NCBI RefSeq assembly: GCF_000756305.1
Contig: NZ_JRFE01000024.1
Location: 355,621-419,620 of the forward strand
Direction of reading: 5' to 3'
Origin: Myxosarcina sp. GI1
GTDB lineage: Bacteria; Cyanobacteriota; Cyanobacteriia; Cyanobacteriales; Xenococcaceae
DNA length: 64,000 nucleotides
The translations under genes were made by a program, and so were the position numbers. The notes below the pieces were generated by a model. It saw only the letters and a list, made by a program, of their open reading frames with translations, ran no database searches and was not told the DNA's origin. Numbering within the stretch: position 1 is the stretch's first letter; every line of letters begins with the position of its first letter. Of this stretch, positions 28,536 to 37,444 are shown piece by piece.

Positions 28536-28629
28536 TAGTATTAGTGGAAAATACTTTCCACATCACAAATAGCGTAATGCTGATGTAGCCAAATACGGCT
28601 AGCCAGTCAAGCTCGTTACTCGAAAGCAT
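28531..28629 (-). CDS. Small single-helix membrane protein, 32 aa
   Basis: ATG at 28629, stop at 28531. The chain reads MLSSNELDWLAVFGYISI, then TLFVMWKVF and the tail STNTK: a short polar N terminus, one membrane helix (about residues 8-27) and a polar, Lys-ending tail. That layout is typical of the small thylakoid or membrane subunits of cyanobacteria, but it matches none of the psb, psa, pet or ndh subunits I can recall. A bidirectional terminator immediately downstream supports expression. It is divergent from pdxJ with only 40 bp between starts. Confidence 0.55.
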   Translation of the reverse strand: MLSSNELDWLAVFGYISITLFVMWKVFSTNTK

Positions 28630-28669
28630 AATTATTTAGTTAGTTGAATATATTAGTTAAATTATTGTA

Positions 28670-29389
28670 ATGACTAACCTCAGCGTTAATCTTAATAAAG
28701 TTGCTCTACTCAGAAATACTCGTAATATCGGTATTCCAAGCATTACCAAAATGGCGCAAATTTGCATTGATGCAGGTGCCAATGGGATTACAGTTCATCC
28801 CCGTCCCGACCAAAGACATATTCGACCATCAGATGTGTACGATTTAGCTTCACAGCTAACGGTAGAGTTTAACATCGAAGGCAATCCTTTTGAAACTTCT
28901 TTTATGGAGATCGTGCGTGAAGTAAAACCTACTCAGTGTACTCTCGTTCCCGATGCTCCCGATACATTTACCTCCGATAGCGGTTGGAATTTAACTACAG
29001 ATAGCGATCGCCTGATCTCTGTAGTTAGAGAATTACAAAGCCTTGGCAGTCGCGTTAGTCTATTTATGGATGCCGATCCAGAGCAAATTAAGCTGGTACC
29101 GCAAACTGGTGCAGAGCGAATCGAACTCTATACCGAGCCTTATGCTACCGCGTTTCGGGAAGATAAAGATTTAGAGTCGGTGTTTGGACAGTACCAAGCA
29201 GCTGCAGTCACAGCCGCAGAATTAAATTTAGGAGTCAATGCGGGACACGATTTAAATCTAAATAATTTGAGTAAATTTTGTACGATCCCCAATATTTTAG
29301 AAGTATCTATCGGTCATGCCTTAACCGCCGAGGCATTGGAAATGGGTTTTGCTCAGACGGTAAAAGAGTATCTCAAGATTTTATCTTAA
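28670..29389 (+). CDS. pdxJ: Pyridoxine 5'-phosphate synthase
   Basis: 239 residues, the usual length. Signatures are LSVNLNKVALLRNTRN, GANGITVHPRPDQRHI, FNIEGNP, QCTLVPDAPDTFTSDSGW, RVSLFMDADPEQI, ERIELYTEPYA and LGVNAGHDLNLNNL, covering the TIM barrel and its active-site loop. PdxJ condenses 1-deoxyxylulose-5-phosphate with 3-amino-2-oxopropyl phosphate to make pyridoxine 5'-phosphate. serA, encoded just upstream, belongs to a pathway chemically linked to PLP in other bacteria, but a regulatory link here is not shown. Confidence 0.96.
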   Translation: MTNLSVNLNKVALLRNTRNIGIPSITKMAQICIDAGANGITVHPRPDQRHIRPSDVYDLASQLTVEFNIEGNPFETSFMEIVREVKPTQCTLVPDAPDTFTSDSGWNLTTDSDRLISVVRELQSLGSRVSLFMDADPEQIKLVPQTGAERIELYTEPYATAFREDKDLESVFGQYQAAAVTAAELNLGVNAGHDLNLNNLSKFCTIPNILEVSIGHALTAEALEMGFAQTVKEYLKILS

Positions 29390-29947
29390 TATCTCTCCTG
29401 CTTTTATTTTGAGAAAACAGTGCATCGCTTTGCTTGGGAGCGGAGAGCAGAGGGATATCATAGCTCAGAAATTCCCTTGCTCCCTTGCTCCTCTGCCCAT
29501 CTCAAACCACCAATTAGATCTAGACAAACTAACAGAGCCAATCGCCCATTGAAACTTTTAAAAATTTTTAAGCTTAAAAGAGAATTATTTTCAATAAGCA
29601 GTTTTTTCGTGTAAGCTAAATACAGAATTGTTGAATTGAGTTTTATTTACGGTTTAAGCTATAAATAATCGTAATAGCGATCGCTCGGTCGCTGCTAGAT
29701 TTTTTTTAGTTCAATCAATTGCAAATATTTATCATTAGATAAAAAAACAAAAACGCTTAAATTAGTAGATGATGAATTTAATGTATCTACATCCAAGCTT
29801 TTAAGCCAACTACTTAGCACTGTAACCAATCGAATTCAATCTTCAATTTGTTTTCTCCTCTCAGGGGGGAAGTTAGCAAAGTCTAGCAAACGAGTTAACT
29901 TTCCCTTTTTCTCAATTAATCAATGCGATCGATGAAACGAATCTAAA
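29390..29947. other. Intergenic region between pdxJ and the hydrolase-fold gene
   Basis: 558 bp. The left part is unremarkable. A HIP1-containing imperfect hairpin followed by eight T lies near 29672-29708, and a second terminator-like hairpin at 29866-29910 is annotated separately. A frame at 29420-29614 has no gene-like features. Confidence 0.35.
29866..29910 (+). terminator. Terminator-like hairpin 38 bp upstream of a gene start
   Basis: GGGGAAGTTA (29866-29875) pairs with TAACTTTCCC (29896-29905) through ten pairs, including one G-U, around a 20-nt loop, followed by five T. Being so close to the next ATG, it could be a leader attenuator rather than the end of pdxJ. Confidence 0.55.
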
Positions 29948-30718
29948 ATGTCTATTACCATTCAAACCGTTCAAACCGTCTGGATCGATGCCAATCCCAG
30001 TTTCAAGCGTTTTCATCAACGGCTGTTGCGCTGTTTGACTCGCTTGGAAGCGATCGCCTGCTGGGAATATCAACAGGAGCTTGATGAACCTTGCTCTTTA
30101 GATATTGCTCTTTCGTTGCTACACGACTATTTAAAAAATCTTTCTCGTCCAGTAAACTTAATTGGTCACGGTACGGGAGGACTGCTAGGACTACTTTACG
30201 CTCGTAAATATCCCCATCGAGTAAAATCTCTAACCCTATTAGGAGTAGGCTATCACCCTGCCGTAGATTGGCAGGCGCATTATTACGCCTCTAGAAAACT
30301 ACTGCCATGCAGTCAAAATTTGGTCTTGGCGCAAATGGTACAAAAATTATTTGGCTATCAAAATCGCTACAATACGAAGGGTTTGATTAAAATTCTTCAG
30401 CAAGACTTAAAAACTTCTCCTTCGCCGCACTCTCTCTATCAGCAAGTGTCACTTCCGACTGGCGGTGTAATCGCTCCAATGATGGTCTGCGGTGGCGAAC
30501 ATGACAGCATAATTGACTTTAATAGTTTGAGTGGCTGGCTGAGTTACTTCCGAGAGTACGATGTTATTTGGGAATGCCCCCAGGGATGTCACTTTTTTCA
30601 CTTTTTCTTTCCCGATAAAACCAGCAGACAGATAATTAAGTTTTGGGATAGTCTAGCTAAACTAAATGTCTCCTCCCAAACCAAAGTTCGGAAGGAGACG
30701 TGCGAACAACTGTCCTAA
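29948..30718 (+). CDS. Alpha/beta-hydrolase-fold protein lacking the nucleophile Ser
   Basis: 256 residues of alpha/beta-hydrolase fold. The nucleophile elbow reads LIGHGTGGLLGLLYARKYP, where the usual GHSxG Ser is Gly75 (codon GGT at 30170-30172). The strand-6 acidic region MMVCGGEHDSIID and the C-terminal His region CPQGCHFFHFFFPDK are kept. Related proteins are hydrolases of esters or similar substrates; without the nucleophile this one may be non-catalytic or use another chemistry, which is inference. No membrane segment is seen. It is convergent with dps, only 9 bp apart. Confidence 0.75.
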   Translation: MSITIQTVQTVWIDANPSFKRFHQRLLRCLTRLEAIACWEYQQELDEPCSLDIALSLLHDYLKNLSRPVNLIGHGTGGLLGLLYARKYPHRVKSLTLLGVGYHPAVDWQAHYYASRKLLPCSQNLVLAQMVQKLFGYQNRYNTKGLIKILQQDLKTSPSPHSLYQQVSLPTGGVIAPMMVCGGEHDSIIDFNSLSGWLSYFREYDVIWECPQGCHFFHFFFPDKTSRQIIKFWDSLAKLNVSSQTKVRKETCEQLS

Positions 30719-30727
30719 AGATTAAGT

Positions 30728-31288
30728 CTATCTGCCGTTACCGTTACCGTTGACAAAAGCCAGGGTCAGACTATCGTGAACTAAGAAGTGTTGTAGGTGA
30801 TAGGCTCTTTCTTCGGTTTTAAGTAAAATTTGCTCGTACAGATAGCGAGTAGCGCGATCGCCCAAACTTTCTGCCTGAGAAGCTTGCGAACGTAACAATT
30901 TAATAATTGCTTGTTCGGCTGCCAAATCGTGTTCTACCATTTGTCGCTCGTTAAATACTCCGTCTGACTCTTGGTCGAAGCAGCATAGTTCGGCTAGTTT
31001 GGCAAAAGTAGCGGCAGGAATTCCACCGATACCATTCAATCTTTCTCCTAATTCGTGAACGTGTTCTTGAACTTCTTCGTAACTTTCATTAAAAAACTCA
31101 TGTAAGGAATAATATTCCGAACCTTCAACTACAAAATGATGTTTTTGGTATTGCAAATACAGTCCCTGAAAGCTTGCCAACAGTGCATTCATGCCCTCGC
31201 AAACTGGTTCGGTGACATTTTTTTCGAGCAGAATGGGATTATCTTCTACATGACCGAAAGGACGTAGCAAACCTGTATTTGTAGACAT
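30728..31288 (-). CDS. dps: Dps family ferritin-like protein
   Basis: 186 residues. The four-helix Dps fold is seen: [39 protein letters not shown] contains the ferroxidase ligands shared across the dimer (His, and the Glu/Asp equivalents downstream). The start [12 protein letters not shown] is typical of cyanobacterial DpsA. Dps forms a dodecamer that oxidises Fe(II) with H2O2 and stores iron, protecting DNA. The C terminus ends in a Gly/Asn repeat (NGNGNGR). Its place beside FeoA-domain, SOD and imelysin genes fits an iron and oxidative-stress neighbourhood. Confidence 0.92.
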   Translation of the reverse strand: MSTNTGLLRPFGHVEDNPILLEKNVTEPVCEGMNALLASFQGLYLQYQKHHFVVEGSEYYSLHEFFNESYEEVQEHVHELGERLNGIGGIPAATFAKLAELCCFDQESDGVFNERQMVEHDLAAEQAIIKLLRSQASQAESLGDRATRYLYEQILLKTEERAYHLQHFLVHDSLTLAFVNGNGNGR

Positions 31289-31577
31289 AATGTTTTATTC
31301 TCATTTAAGTGAACTTATTGATAATATACCGCAAGCCACTAACTATTTACATTAATAATTTTAGTAGTTTAATGATAAACATTTTCGGTTTTTCCAATGG
31401 CAACCCTTAAATACATACTATAGCTGTACAAGAAAACATTAAGACATTGAGCTAAATCTAATACCTCTTGCCTAATACCTAAATGTAATCTACCTAAGCG
31501 CGAAAACCGCTGTAAATAATGAGGCGATCGCAATTATTTTAGTATACTTATACTAAAAAGTAATGAAAATTTAGATT

Positions 31578-32242
<665 letters not shown>

Positions 32243-32323
32243 TTTAGGTTTTAGGAAAACAGAAAAATTAGCTTTGAACTTTCTGATTTCACTGCTTTCA
32301 CTGCTTGATTGCTTTCACTGATG

Positions 32324-32581
32324 TTACTGTCTTTCTTCATAAGTTACTGGTTCGACGCAAAGAGCATCGACTTCGGGCTTTGAAAGTTTGATAATTTTAT
32401 TTGGCAAAATAATTTCGCTGTATCCTGATGGATGAGAGGCATCAAGAGCAATAAAAGCCGTTCCTGGTGTCAAACCTTTGACAAGTAACCTGCCTATATA
32501 ACCACCATAGGTGCGATCGTAGCCAACTACTATTCCTACCGTACCTTTAGATAATTCTCTAATACTAGTTTCAATTTTCAT
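32324..32581 (-). CDS. FeoA-domain protein, short
   Basis: 85 residues with an SH3-like FeoA domain: IRELSKGTVGIVVGYDR, LLVKGLTPGTAFIAL, and SEIILPNKIIKLSKPEVDALCV. FeoA is a small cytoplasmic partner of the FeoB Fe(II) transporter. The gene starts 11 bp inside the end of the upstream FeoA-domain gene, so they are translationally coupled. No feoB is in the window. The domain is somewhat divergent, with an added C-terminal tail. Confidence 0.75.
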   Translation of the reverse strand: MKIETSIRELSKGTVGIVVGYDRTYGGYIGRLLVKGLTPGTAFIALDASHPSGYSEIILPNKIIKLSKPEVDALCVEPVTYEERQ

Positions 32582-32945
32582 TATCTTGCTTGTTAGTAAA
32601 AGTTACGATTAATCTGCGAGCAATGTCTGCACCCAATCCAATTTGCTGACGATTGAGGCGGACGACTACCGAACCGCTAGCTGTTTGGCTGATTATTTCG
32701 GCGGCAGTTCCTGGTTTCAGTCCCAGATTTTGGAGATAACTAAAGGTGTCTTTGTCTACGCGCATTTGAGTGATTTCTACCCAGTCTTTAGTTCGAGCCG
32801 TGTTGAGAAAAAAGTTATTGACAGGAAGATTTAAAGCTTGAATTTCATCTGACTCAAAATTGTCAGACATTCCTCCAACAAAAACAAGTTTTGGCGTTCG
32901 CCCCTTACTTTTTTGAGTTTTGGGCAATAAGTTGAAATAGAACAT
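32571..32945 (-). CDS. FeoA-domain protein with N-terminal extension
   Basis: 124 residues from the ATG at 32945. The C-terminal 75 carry a FeoA domain (VEITQMRVDKDTFSYLQNLGLKPGTAAEII, VVRLNRQQIGLGADIARRLIV). An internal ATG at 32870 lies next to GGAGG and would give 99 residues, but the spacing is too short to be sure. The region before it looks polar and uncertain. The gene overlaps the second FeoA gene by 11 bp. As above, ferrous iron transport is the family role; the missing feoB leaves it open. Confidence 0.72.
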   Translation of the reverse strand: MFYFNLLPKTQKSKGRTPKLVFVGGMSDNFESDEIQALNLPVNNFFLNTARTKDWVEITQMRVDKDTFSYLQNLGLKPGTAAEIISQTASGSVVVRLNRQQIGLGADIARRLIVTFTNKQDNEN

Positions 32946-33225
32946 AAAGTAGCAATTAATAGAGAATTATCTAGGGTTGAGTAGCTGCTAGCACTGACGA
33001 TAAGGAGCGAGTGGCAAACTGTTTGGCTTATTGAAAGTAATTTTTATTTAACTATGACTTTTATATATATACCGCGATCTCAGGTTATTGACAATAATTT
33101 TGAATAAATTTGTAGACTAATTCTCGATCGCAGGGATATGAGTTGCAACATTGAAGCATATTGCGATCGCTTTATAGTCGCGGTAATTTTCCTAAATGTG
33201 CTTGAGCTATTATCTGTATAGTTAA

Positions 33226-33508
33226 AGAAATCTACTCGAACTGAAAACTCGATTGGAAATCGAACAAGCCATTAAAGAACTACCAACAGCAGAAGCTCGT
33301 CAATTAGCAGGTTGGTTAAATAAATATCTTGAGGACACGTCTTTTCTGTGTTTCAGAAAAGCTCGCGATCTCCGTGATGATGCTTGGGATAGACAAATGT
33401 AAACTGATTTATCAACAGGAAAAACTGGATAAATTTATTGCCAAGGCTGAATCTGAAATTGAAGCTAACCAAGTGAGAGATTTAGATGAAGTCCTTGACA
33501 ACGTCTGA
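33226..33508 (+). pseudogene. Decayed type II antitoxin gene
   Basis: The frame reads LELKTRLEIEQAIKELPT, then QLAGWLNKYLED, then RDLRDDAWDRQM before an in-frame TAA at 33400-33402. Past it, TDLSTGK continues until an A5 run (33420-33424) where one base too many shifts the frame. The next frame continues KLDKFIAKAESEIEANQ to VLDNV and a TGA at 33506. No ATG, GTG or TTG opens the first part in a sensible position. So start loss, a nonsense codon and a frameshift are all visible. The RelE-like toxin frame overlaps its stop. Confidence 0.75.
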
Positions 33509-33747
33509 ATTTTGAAATTTATTTATATGCCGAATTACCATTGAAGATCGAAAAACAAGCCCGTAAAGCCTGCTGGATTTGGCAAGAAAACCAATCTCAT
33601 CCATCTCTGCATTTTAAGAAAGTAGGCAAAAATCTCGGAGCTATTCGTATTACTCAGAATTATCGTGCTTTAGCTCTCAAAAAAGGTGATGATTTTTACT
33701 GGGTATGGATTGGCACTCATGATGAATATGAATTGCTTTTATTATAA
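33505..33747 (+). pseudogene. RelE/ParE-family toxin with a lost or weakened start
   Basis: The frame runs from CTG at 33505, inside CTGA where an intact pair would have ATGA, and reads LNFEIYLYAELPLKIEKQARKA. It then carries HPSLHFKKVGKNLGAIRI, YRALALKKG and WVWIGTHDEYELLL, the core of a RelE/ParE/HigB-type mRNase or gyrase toxin. The first conventional start is TTG at 33541, giving 68 residues without the N-terminal helix. With its antitoxin broken, it is probably silent; a TTG-started truncated product remains possible. Confidence 0.7.
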
Positions 33748-33954
33748 AAAGATTAGTTAGAAGCGATCGCCTGTCTCTCTTCTTTTTTTATTAATGCGAT
33801 CGCGATTATTACTAAAACTCAGTTCACAGATTATTAACACATAGGATTGAATTTATTTTAGTCTATCGACATTAATGATAATCAAAGTAAGAGCAATTAT
33901 AGTTGTTCTCACACAGCATATTTTGACTAAATTTTTCTTGTCCTTGCTCTAGAT

Positions 33955-34161
33955 TTACTTCAATTTTTTGTCTATCCATTGCTTAGATCGACGAATAGCA
34001 TCTATGGTAGTCGTTGCAATAGGAACCGCAACGGCGCAGCCTCGTTCGTGATTTACCCAGGCTGCATAAATACAATTTCCATTCAATTCGTCGCGATCTA
34101 TTTCTACTTTATAACCACGGTAAGTAAAAGAAAGAATAATTTGAGGATAATTAGGATTCAT
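33955..34161 (-). CDS. Hypothetical protein, 68 aa
   Basis: ATG at 34161 gives MNPNYPQIILSFTYRGYKVE, ending RRSKQWIDKKLK. A small soluble protein with an alternating beta pattern followed by a basic helix. SFTYRGYKVEIDRDELNG recalls the short beta motifs of small cyanobacterial proteins, but I do not assign a family. The upstream gene on the same strand is also a small basic protein. Confidence 0.5.
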   Translation of the reverse strand: MNPNYPQIILSFTYRGYKVEIDRDELNGNCIYAAWVNHERGCAVAVPIATTTIDAIRRSKQWIDKKLK

Positions 34162-34225
34162 TATTGTTGTCGAGCGAAACATAAAGTTGAGAGTGCTAGA
34201 GCGAGCGACTATTCATTCGATTGAA

Positions 34226-34372
34226 TTAGCGCCTTAAACGAGTTTTTCTAGATTTATTTCTATTCTCAACAACCGTCCAAGTTTCTTGCCAGCGATCGAT
34301 AATTATCTGTCTCATTTTGTTTGATTGCCATTGAGAAATGCTACAAATTCGTGAATTTTTAGATTTAGTCAT
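34226..34372 (-). CDS. Small basic protein, 48 aa
   Basis: ATG at 34372: MTKSKNSRICSISQWQSNKM, then ending RKTRLRR. Eleven Arg/Lys and a Trp-rich middle (DRWQETWTVVE). It lies 64 bp upstream of the 68-residue gene on the same strand, so the two could form a unit. I know no homologue; the start and frame are plausible but unproven. Confidence 0.4.
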   Translation of the reverse strand: MTKSKNSRICSISQWQSNKMRQIIIDRWQETWTVVENRNKSRKTRLRR

Positions 34373-34401
34373 GATTTTATTTTTTTTTAAACATGAATGA
34401 G

Positions 34402-34437
34402 AGCGGATATAAAGTGTGTTGTTTCAAAATATCCGCT
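34402..34437. repeat. Stem-loop downstream of sodB
   Basis: AGCGGATAT (34402-34410) and ATATCCGCT (34429-34437) form a perfect 9-bp stem around 18 nt. It lies 18 bp beyond the sodB stop. It probably ends or stabilises the sodB transcript, though no T run follows on the minus strand. Confidence 0.6.
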
Positions 34438-34454
34438 TAGTTTTAACTTTTTGC

Positions 34455-35054
34455 TTATGCAGCAGCTAGATTTTGAGCCACAAAATCCCAGTTAACTAAT
34501 TTACCGATAAATTCATCGATATAAGCTGGTCTTTTGTTTTGATAATCTAGATAATAGGCATGTTCCCAAACATCCATCGTTAATAAAGGAACTTGGTGAT
34601 TAGTTAAAGGATTATCGGCATTGAGCGTTTTATTGACTTTTAGAGTATCTCCATCTAAAACTAACCAAGCCCATCCACTACCAAACTGGGTTGCTCCAGC
34701 ATTTTTAAAAGCTTCAACAAACTCATCAAAACTACCAAAGTCAGCCTCAATTTTTTTCGCTAATTCCCCCGTAGGTGTACCACCACCATTTGGTTTCATA
34801 CATTGCCAATAAAAAGTATGATTCCAAGCTTGAGCAGCATTATTAAACAAACTAGTTTTGCTAGTATCTCCAGCGATCTCTGTAATAACTTCTTCGATAG
34901 ATTTGCTATCTAATTCCGTTCCTTTGACGGCATCATTGTATTTACTAACATAGGCAGCATGATGTTTGTCGTGATGAAATTCTAAAGTACTCTTAGAAAT
35001 CGATGGTTCTAAAGCTGCGTAGTCGTAAGGAAGAGATGGTAATTCGTAACTCAT
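34455..35054 (-). CDS. sodB: Superoxide dismutase, iron type
   Basis: 199 residues. The four metal ligands are H27 (HHDKHHAAYVSKYN), H79 (AWNHTFYW), D161 and H165 (DVWEHAYYLDYQN). ATQFGSGWAWLV has the Gln that hydrogen-bonds to the iron-bound water and marks the Fe-type enzyme. There is no signal peptide, so it is cytoplasmic. It converts superoxide to oxygen and hydrogen peroxide. It stands next to an iron-related group (porin, imelysin, PiuC-like, Dps). ATG at 35054; single-gene unit with a stem-loop downstream. Confidence 0.96.
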   Translation of the reverse strand: MSYELPSLPYDYAALEPSISKSTLEFHHDKHHAAYVSKYNDAVKGTELDSKSIEEVITEIAGDTSKTSLFNNAAQAWNHTFYWQCMKPNGGGTPTGELAKKIEADFGSFDEFVEAFKNAGATQFGSGWAWLVLDGDTLKVNKTLNADNPLTNHQVPLLTMDVWEHAYYLDYQNKRPAYIDEFIGKLVNWDFVAQNLAAA

Positions 35055-35343
35055 TGTTTCTAGTTCTCTCGCTGTAAAAAATTATCGTGGCAAAATATTG
35101 GGAATAATGCTGTCTGCTATTTAAGTAATCGGCAGAACAGATAGCAAGCTTATTCTCAATGCCATTTGTGATAATATCGTAGTTTTTAAAAATAAAAAAT
35201 GCTCATCCCGAGGAGGGGGAAGACAAAGGTTTGAAGTCAGACTAGTTCGGTTCAACCCTGCTTCAATATTGAATTTAATAACAATTGAATTTAATAACAG
35301 TTTTTTGCGTTGCTAATGATATTAGTTGTGTGTTTTTTTAGAC

Positions 35344-35370
35344 AAAAAAAAGGCGAGTTTTAGTTCGCCT
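35344..35370 (-). terminator. Rho-independent terminator of the porin gene
   Basis: AGGCGA (35351-35356) and TCGCCT (35365-35370) enclose 8 nt; reading on the minus strand the stem is followed by eight T. It lies 25 bp after the porin stop codon. Confidence 0.85.
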
Positions 35371-35395
35371 CGTTTATATTCAAAAACCGATTTTA

Positions 35396-36988
35396 TTAAA
35401 AAGTGAAAGTAGTCCGAATCGTACCGATTACTAAATCGTCATTAGCATCGTTGTTATCGGGTGCGGTTATCCAAATTACCCCAGGAGTAACGGCAATGTT
35501 GTCGTTAAACTGATATTGATAAAAAGCTTCGACGTGTAGAGAAGTATCCTCATTATCTCCTAGAGTATCGATACTAGATTCTGTTACCCAAGGTTCCATG
35601 CCGACGATAATTCCTGCTACGTTTCCCTCTTTACCCAAGTCGGGGAAAGCTAGAGTAGCTGCCCAGTTCCAAACGTCTTGCGTACCGCGTTCTAACTGTC
35701 CGTCGAGAGTAGAGAGGCTAGTTACCTTTTGTAGACCACCCCAACCGCCAATAATGATGCGATCGCTCAGGGCAAAAGAAGCTTCTACACCATAAGAATT
35801 ACTAATTGTGGGTACTGCTTCGCCAACAGAGCCTTCGGTAAAAAATTGCAGGTTGGCTAAATTGCTTCCCGTTCCCGTGTCGCTTTGGTTGTAAGCATGT
35901 ACGTAGGTTAAAGCTACAGAAAGGCTGTCAATGGGGGTAAATAAAACCTGTCCCAAGGCACTATAGGAGCCATTAAACAAACCACTACCGTCGCTAGGAT
36001 CGCTAGCTTCACCTGCTAGATAACCCGCGCTGATTTCAATCTTATCACCGAGATTTTGCACGATCCCCAAACCCGTTTCCCCTGGAGATAAATAGATAGG
36101 GTTGCGGGTACCAAAAGCAGTAAGCGCGCCCGAGCCGCCATCGCCATCGAGGAAGTTAACCGTATTGGCAAGGTCGTCAGCAGCTAAACCTGCGGCACCG
36201 AGAAAAATATTGGTGCTTTCTGTAAGGGGAAAAGTGTAAAACAAGACTTCTAAAGCGATGTCGTTATCATCTGGTTGAGTAAAAGCTAAGTTGCCTTGAA
36301 AAGTCTCGGTTTCTTCAGCAAAGTCGGGAAAGTTACCCGTAGATAAACGTGTAAATAGTAAATCTTCTCCCGTAAAACTAGATTCTAATTCCAAGCGGAC
36401 GCGATCGCCAAAAACCGTAAAGTTATCGATGTCATCTTCGCCATCATTGGTAGTTCCAGTAACTACTCCACCCAAAGCAAAAATTGCTTCTCCTGCTAGT
36501 TTGGTAGTGGTAGAAAACTGATTGTCCTCTAAAAATGCGGTGCGACTCTCGATGTTATCAATTCTGCCCCCTAAAGTTGCCAACTCTGCTTCAAATTCTT
36601 GTGCCAGACGGCTCATAGTATCTAAATCTTCTCTAGAAACTGCCTCAGAAGAAGCAATCAGACGCTCGATCTGATTCAAACAAGAATTTAAACCTGCGGC
36701 AAATTCATAACGAGTCAAAGCTTGGCTACCGCGATAAGTTTGATTGGGATACCCTGCAATACAGCCATAGCGGTCTACAAGACTTCTAAGAGCTTCATAA
36801 GCCCAATCTGTGGGTGAAACGTCGCGCAACTGGTTGACGTTAGTTACCTGGTCGATTTGGTTTAGTTGTCCTTCTCGTTCGTATTGTTCGATCTGTTTTA
36901 AAACATCTGGAGTTTGCGCGATCGCCTCATTCGTTCCAGATAATATTGTTCCTAAAATTACTGGAGTAGTCAACCAAAACTTATTCAT
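35396..36988 (-). CDS. SLH-domain OprB-type outer membrane porin
   Basis: 530 residues from the ATG at 36988, preceded by AGGAT at suitable spacing; a GTG 15 bp upstream is less likely. A signal peptide ends near residue 25 (NEAIAQTPDV). An SLH domain follows (VSPTDWAYEALRSLVDRYGCIAGYPN, TRYEFAAGLNSCLNQIERL), then a short coiled coil, then an OprB-type beta barrel ending in an aromatic TTFTF, as outer-membrane barrels do. Related cyanobacterial porins are annotated as iron-uptake porins. It lies downstream of the imelysin group after a 456-bp gap, so it is probably a separate unit. Confidence 0.92.
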   Translation of the reverse strand: MNKFWLTTPVILGTILSGTNEAIAQTPDVLKQIEQYEREGQLNQIDQVTNVNQLRDVSPTDWAYEALRSLVDRYGCIAGYPNQTYRGSQALTRYEFAAGLNSCLNQIERLIASSEAVSREDLDTMSRLAQEFEAELATLGGRIDNIESRTAFLEDNQFSTTTKLAGEAIFALGGVVTGTTNDGEDDIDNFTVFGDRVRLELESSFTGEDLLFTRLSTGNFPDFAEETETFQGNLAFTQPDDNDIALEVLFYTFPLTESTNIFLGAAGLAADDLANTVNFLDGDGGSGALTAFGTRNPIYLSPGETGLGIVQNLGDKIEISAGYLAGEASDPSDGSGLFNGSYSALGQVLFTPIDSLSVALTYVHAYNQSDTGTGSNLANLQFFTEGSVGEAVPTISNSYGVEASFALSDRIIIGGWGGLQKVTSLSTLDGQLERGTQDVWNWAATLAFPDLGKEGNVAGIIVGMEPWVTESSIDTLGDNEDTSLHVEAFYQYQFNDNIAVTPGVIWITAPDNNDANDDLVIGTIRTTFTF

Positions 36989-37444
36989 TTTTTTTATCCT
37001 CACACTAAATAAAAAGTAGGAAGTAGAAAGTAGGAAGTAGAAAGTAAATTTGTTTCTTGTGACCTCACGTTAATAACAACCTGAGACTTCAGGCGATCGC
37101 TCCTGCCGAATAGCCTCAAATTAAACCTCGTCCCCAACAGATATCTAAAATCGTAAGGTGAGCAAATTTTTTCTAGTTATCGGCAATTGCCATAAATGCT
37201 CTTTATTTGTCTGCCTTACTCACTCTTTCGCTTTGCAGCAAATACTACCTTAATTTCAATAGATACAAAATCCTCATCCCAGGGTAGGGGAAGTGAAGGA
37301 AGACGGGGAGACGAGGCTACGAGTTAGCGAGGTAAATAGAAACTTTGGAGATTTAGAGATTTTCGGCATCTCTCTATTGCCTAATTGCCTATTCCCTGTT
37401 TCCTTAAACAGATATCTAAAAACTAAAATCAAACTAAATGCAAT
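36989..37444. other. Intergenic region between the porin and the cytochrome gene
   Basis: 456 bp. It starts with the heptamer repeats at 37015-37046 (annotated separately). The rest has GGAGACGAGG-type words but no gene or convincing hairpin. The porin promoter lies in the left part. Confidence 0.35.
37015..37046. repeat. Alternating heptamer tandem repeat
   Basis: AGTAGGA, AGTAGAA, AGTAGGA, AGTAGAA, AGTA: two heptamers alternate. Same short-tandem-repeat class as at 26539 and 59418. A related run of AGTAAAA/AGTAGAA units follows the SRAP gene near 32217-32243. Confidence 0.8.

Noticed and set aside
29420-29614. 64-codon frame after pdxJ
   Set aside because: No ribosome-binding site, biased Ser/Arg/Pro composition and no similarity to a known family.
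35210-35290. Possible tRNA because of GGTTCAACCCTG
   Set aside because: The flanking sequence cannot be folded into acceptor, D and anticodon arms.
37015-37046. Possible CRISPR-like array
   Set aside because: Units are 7 bp, contiguous and without spacers; this is a short tandem repeat.
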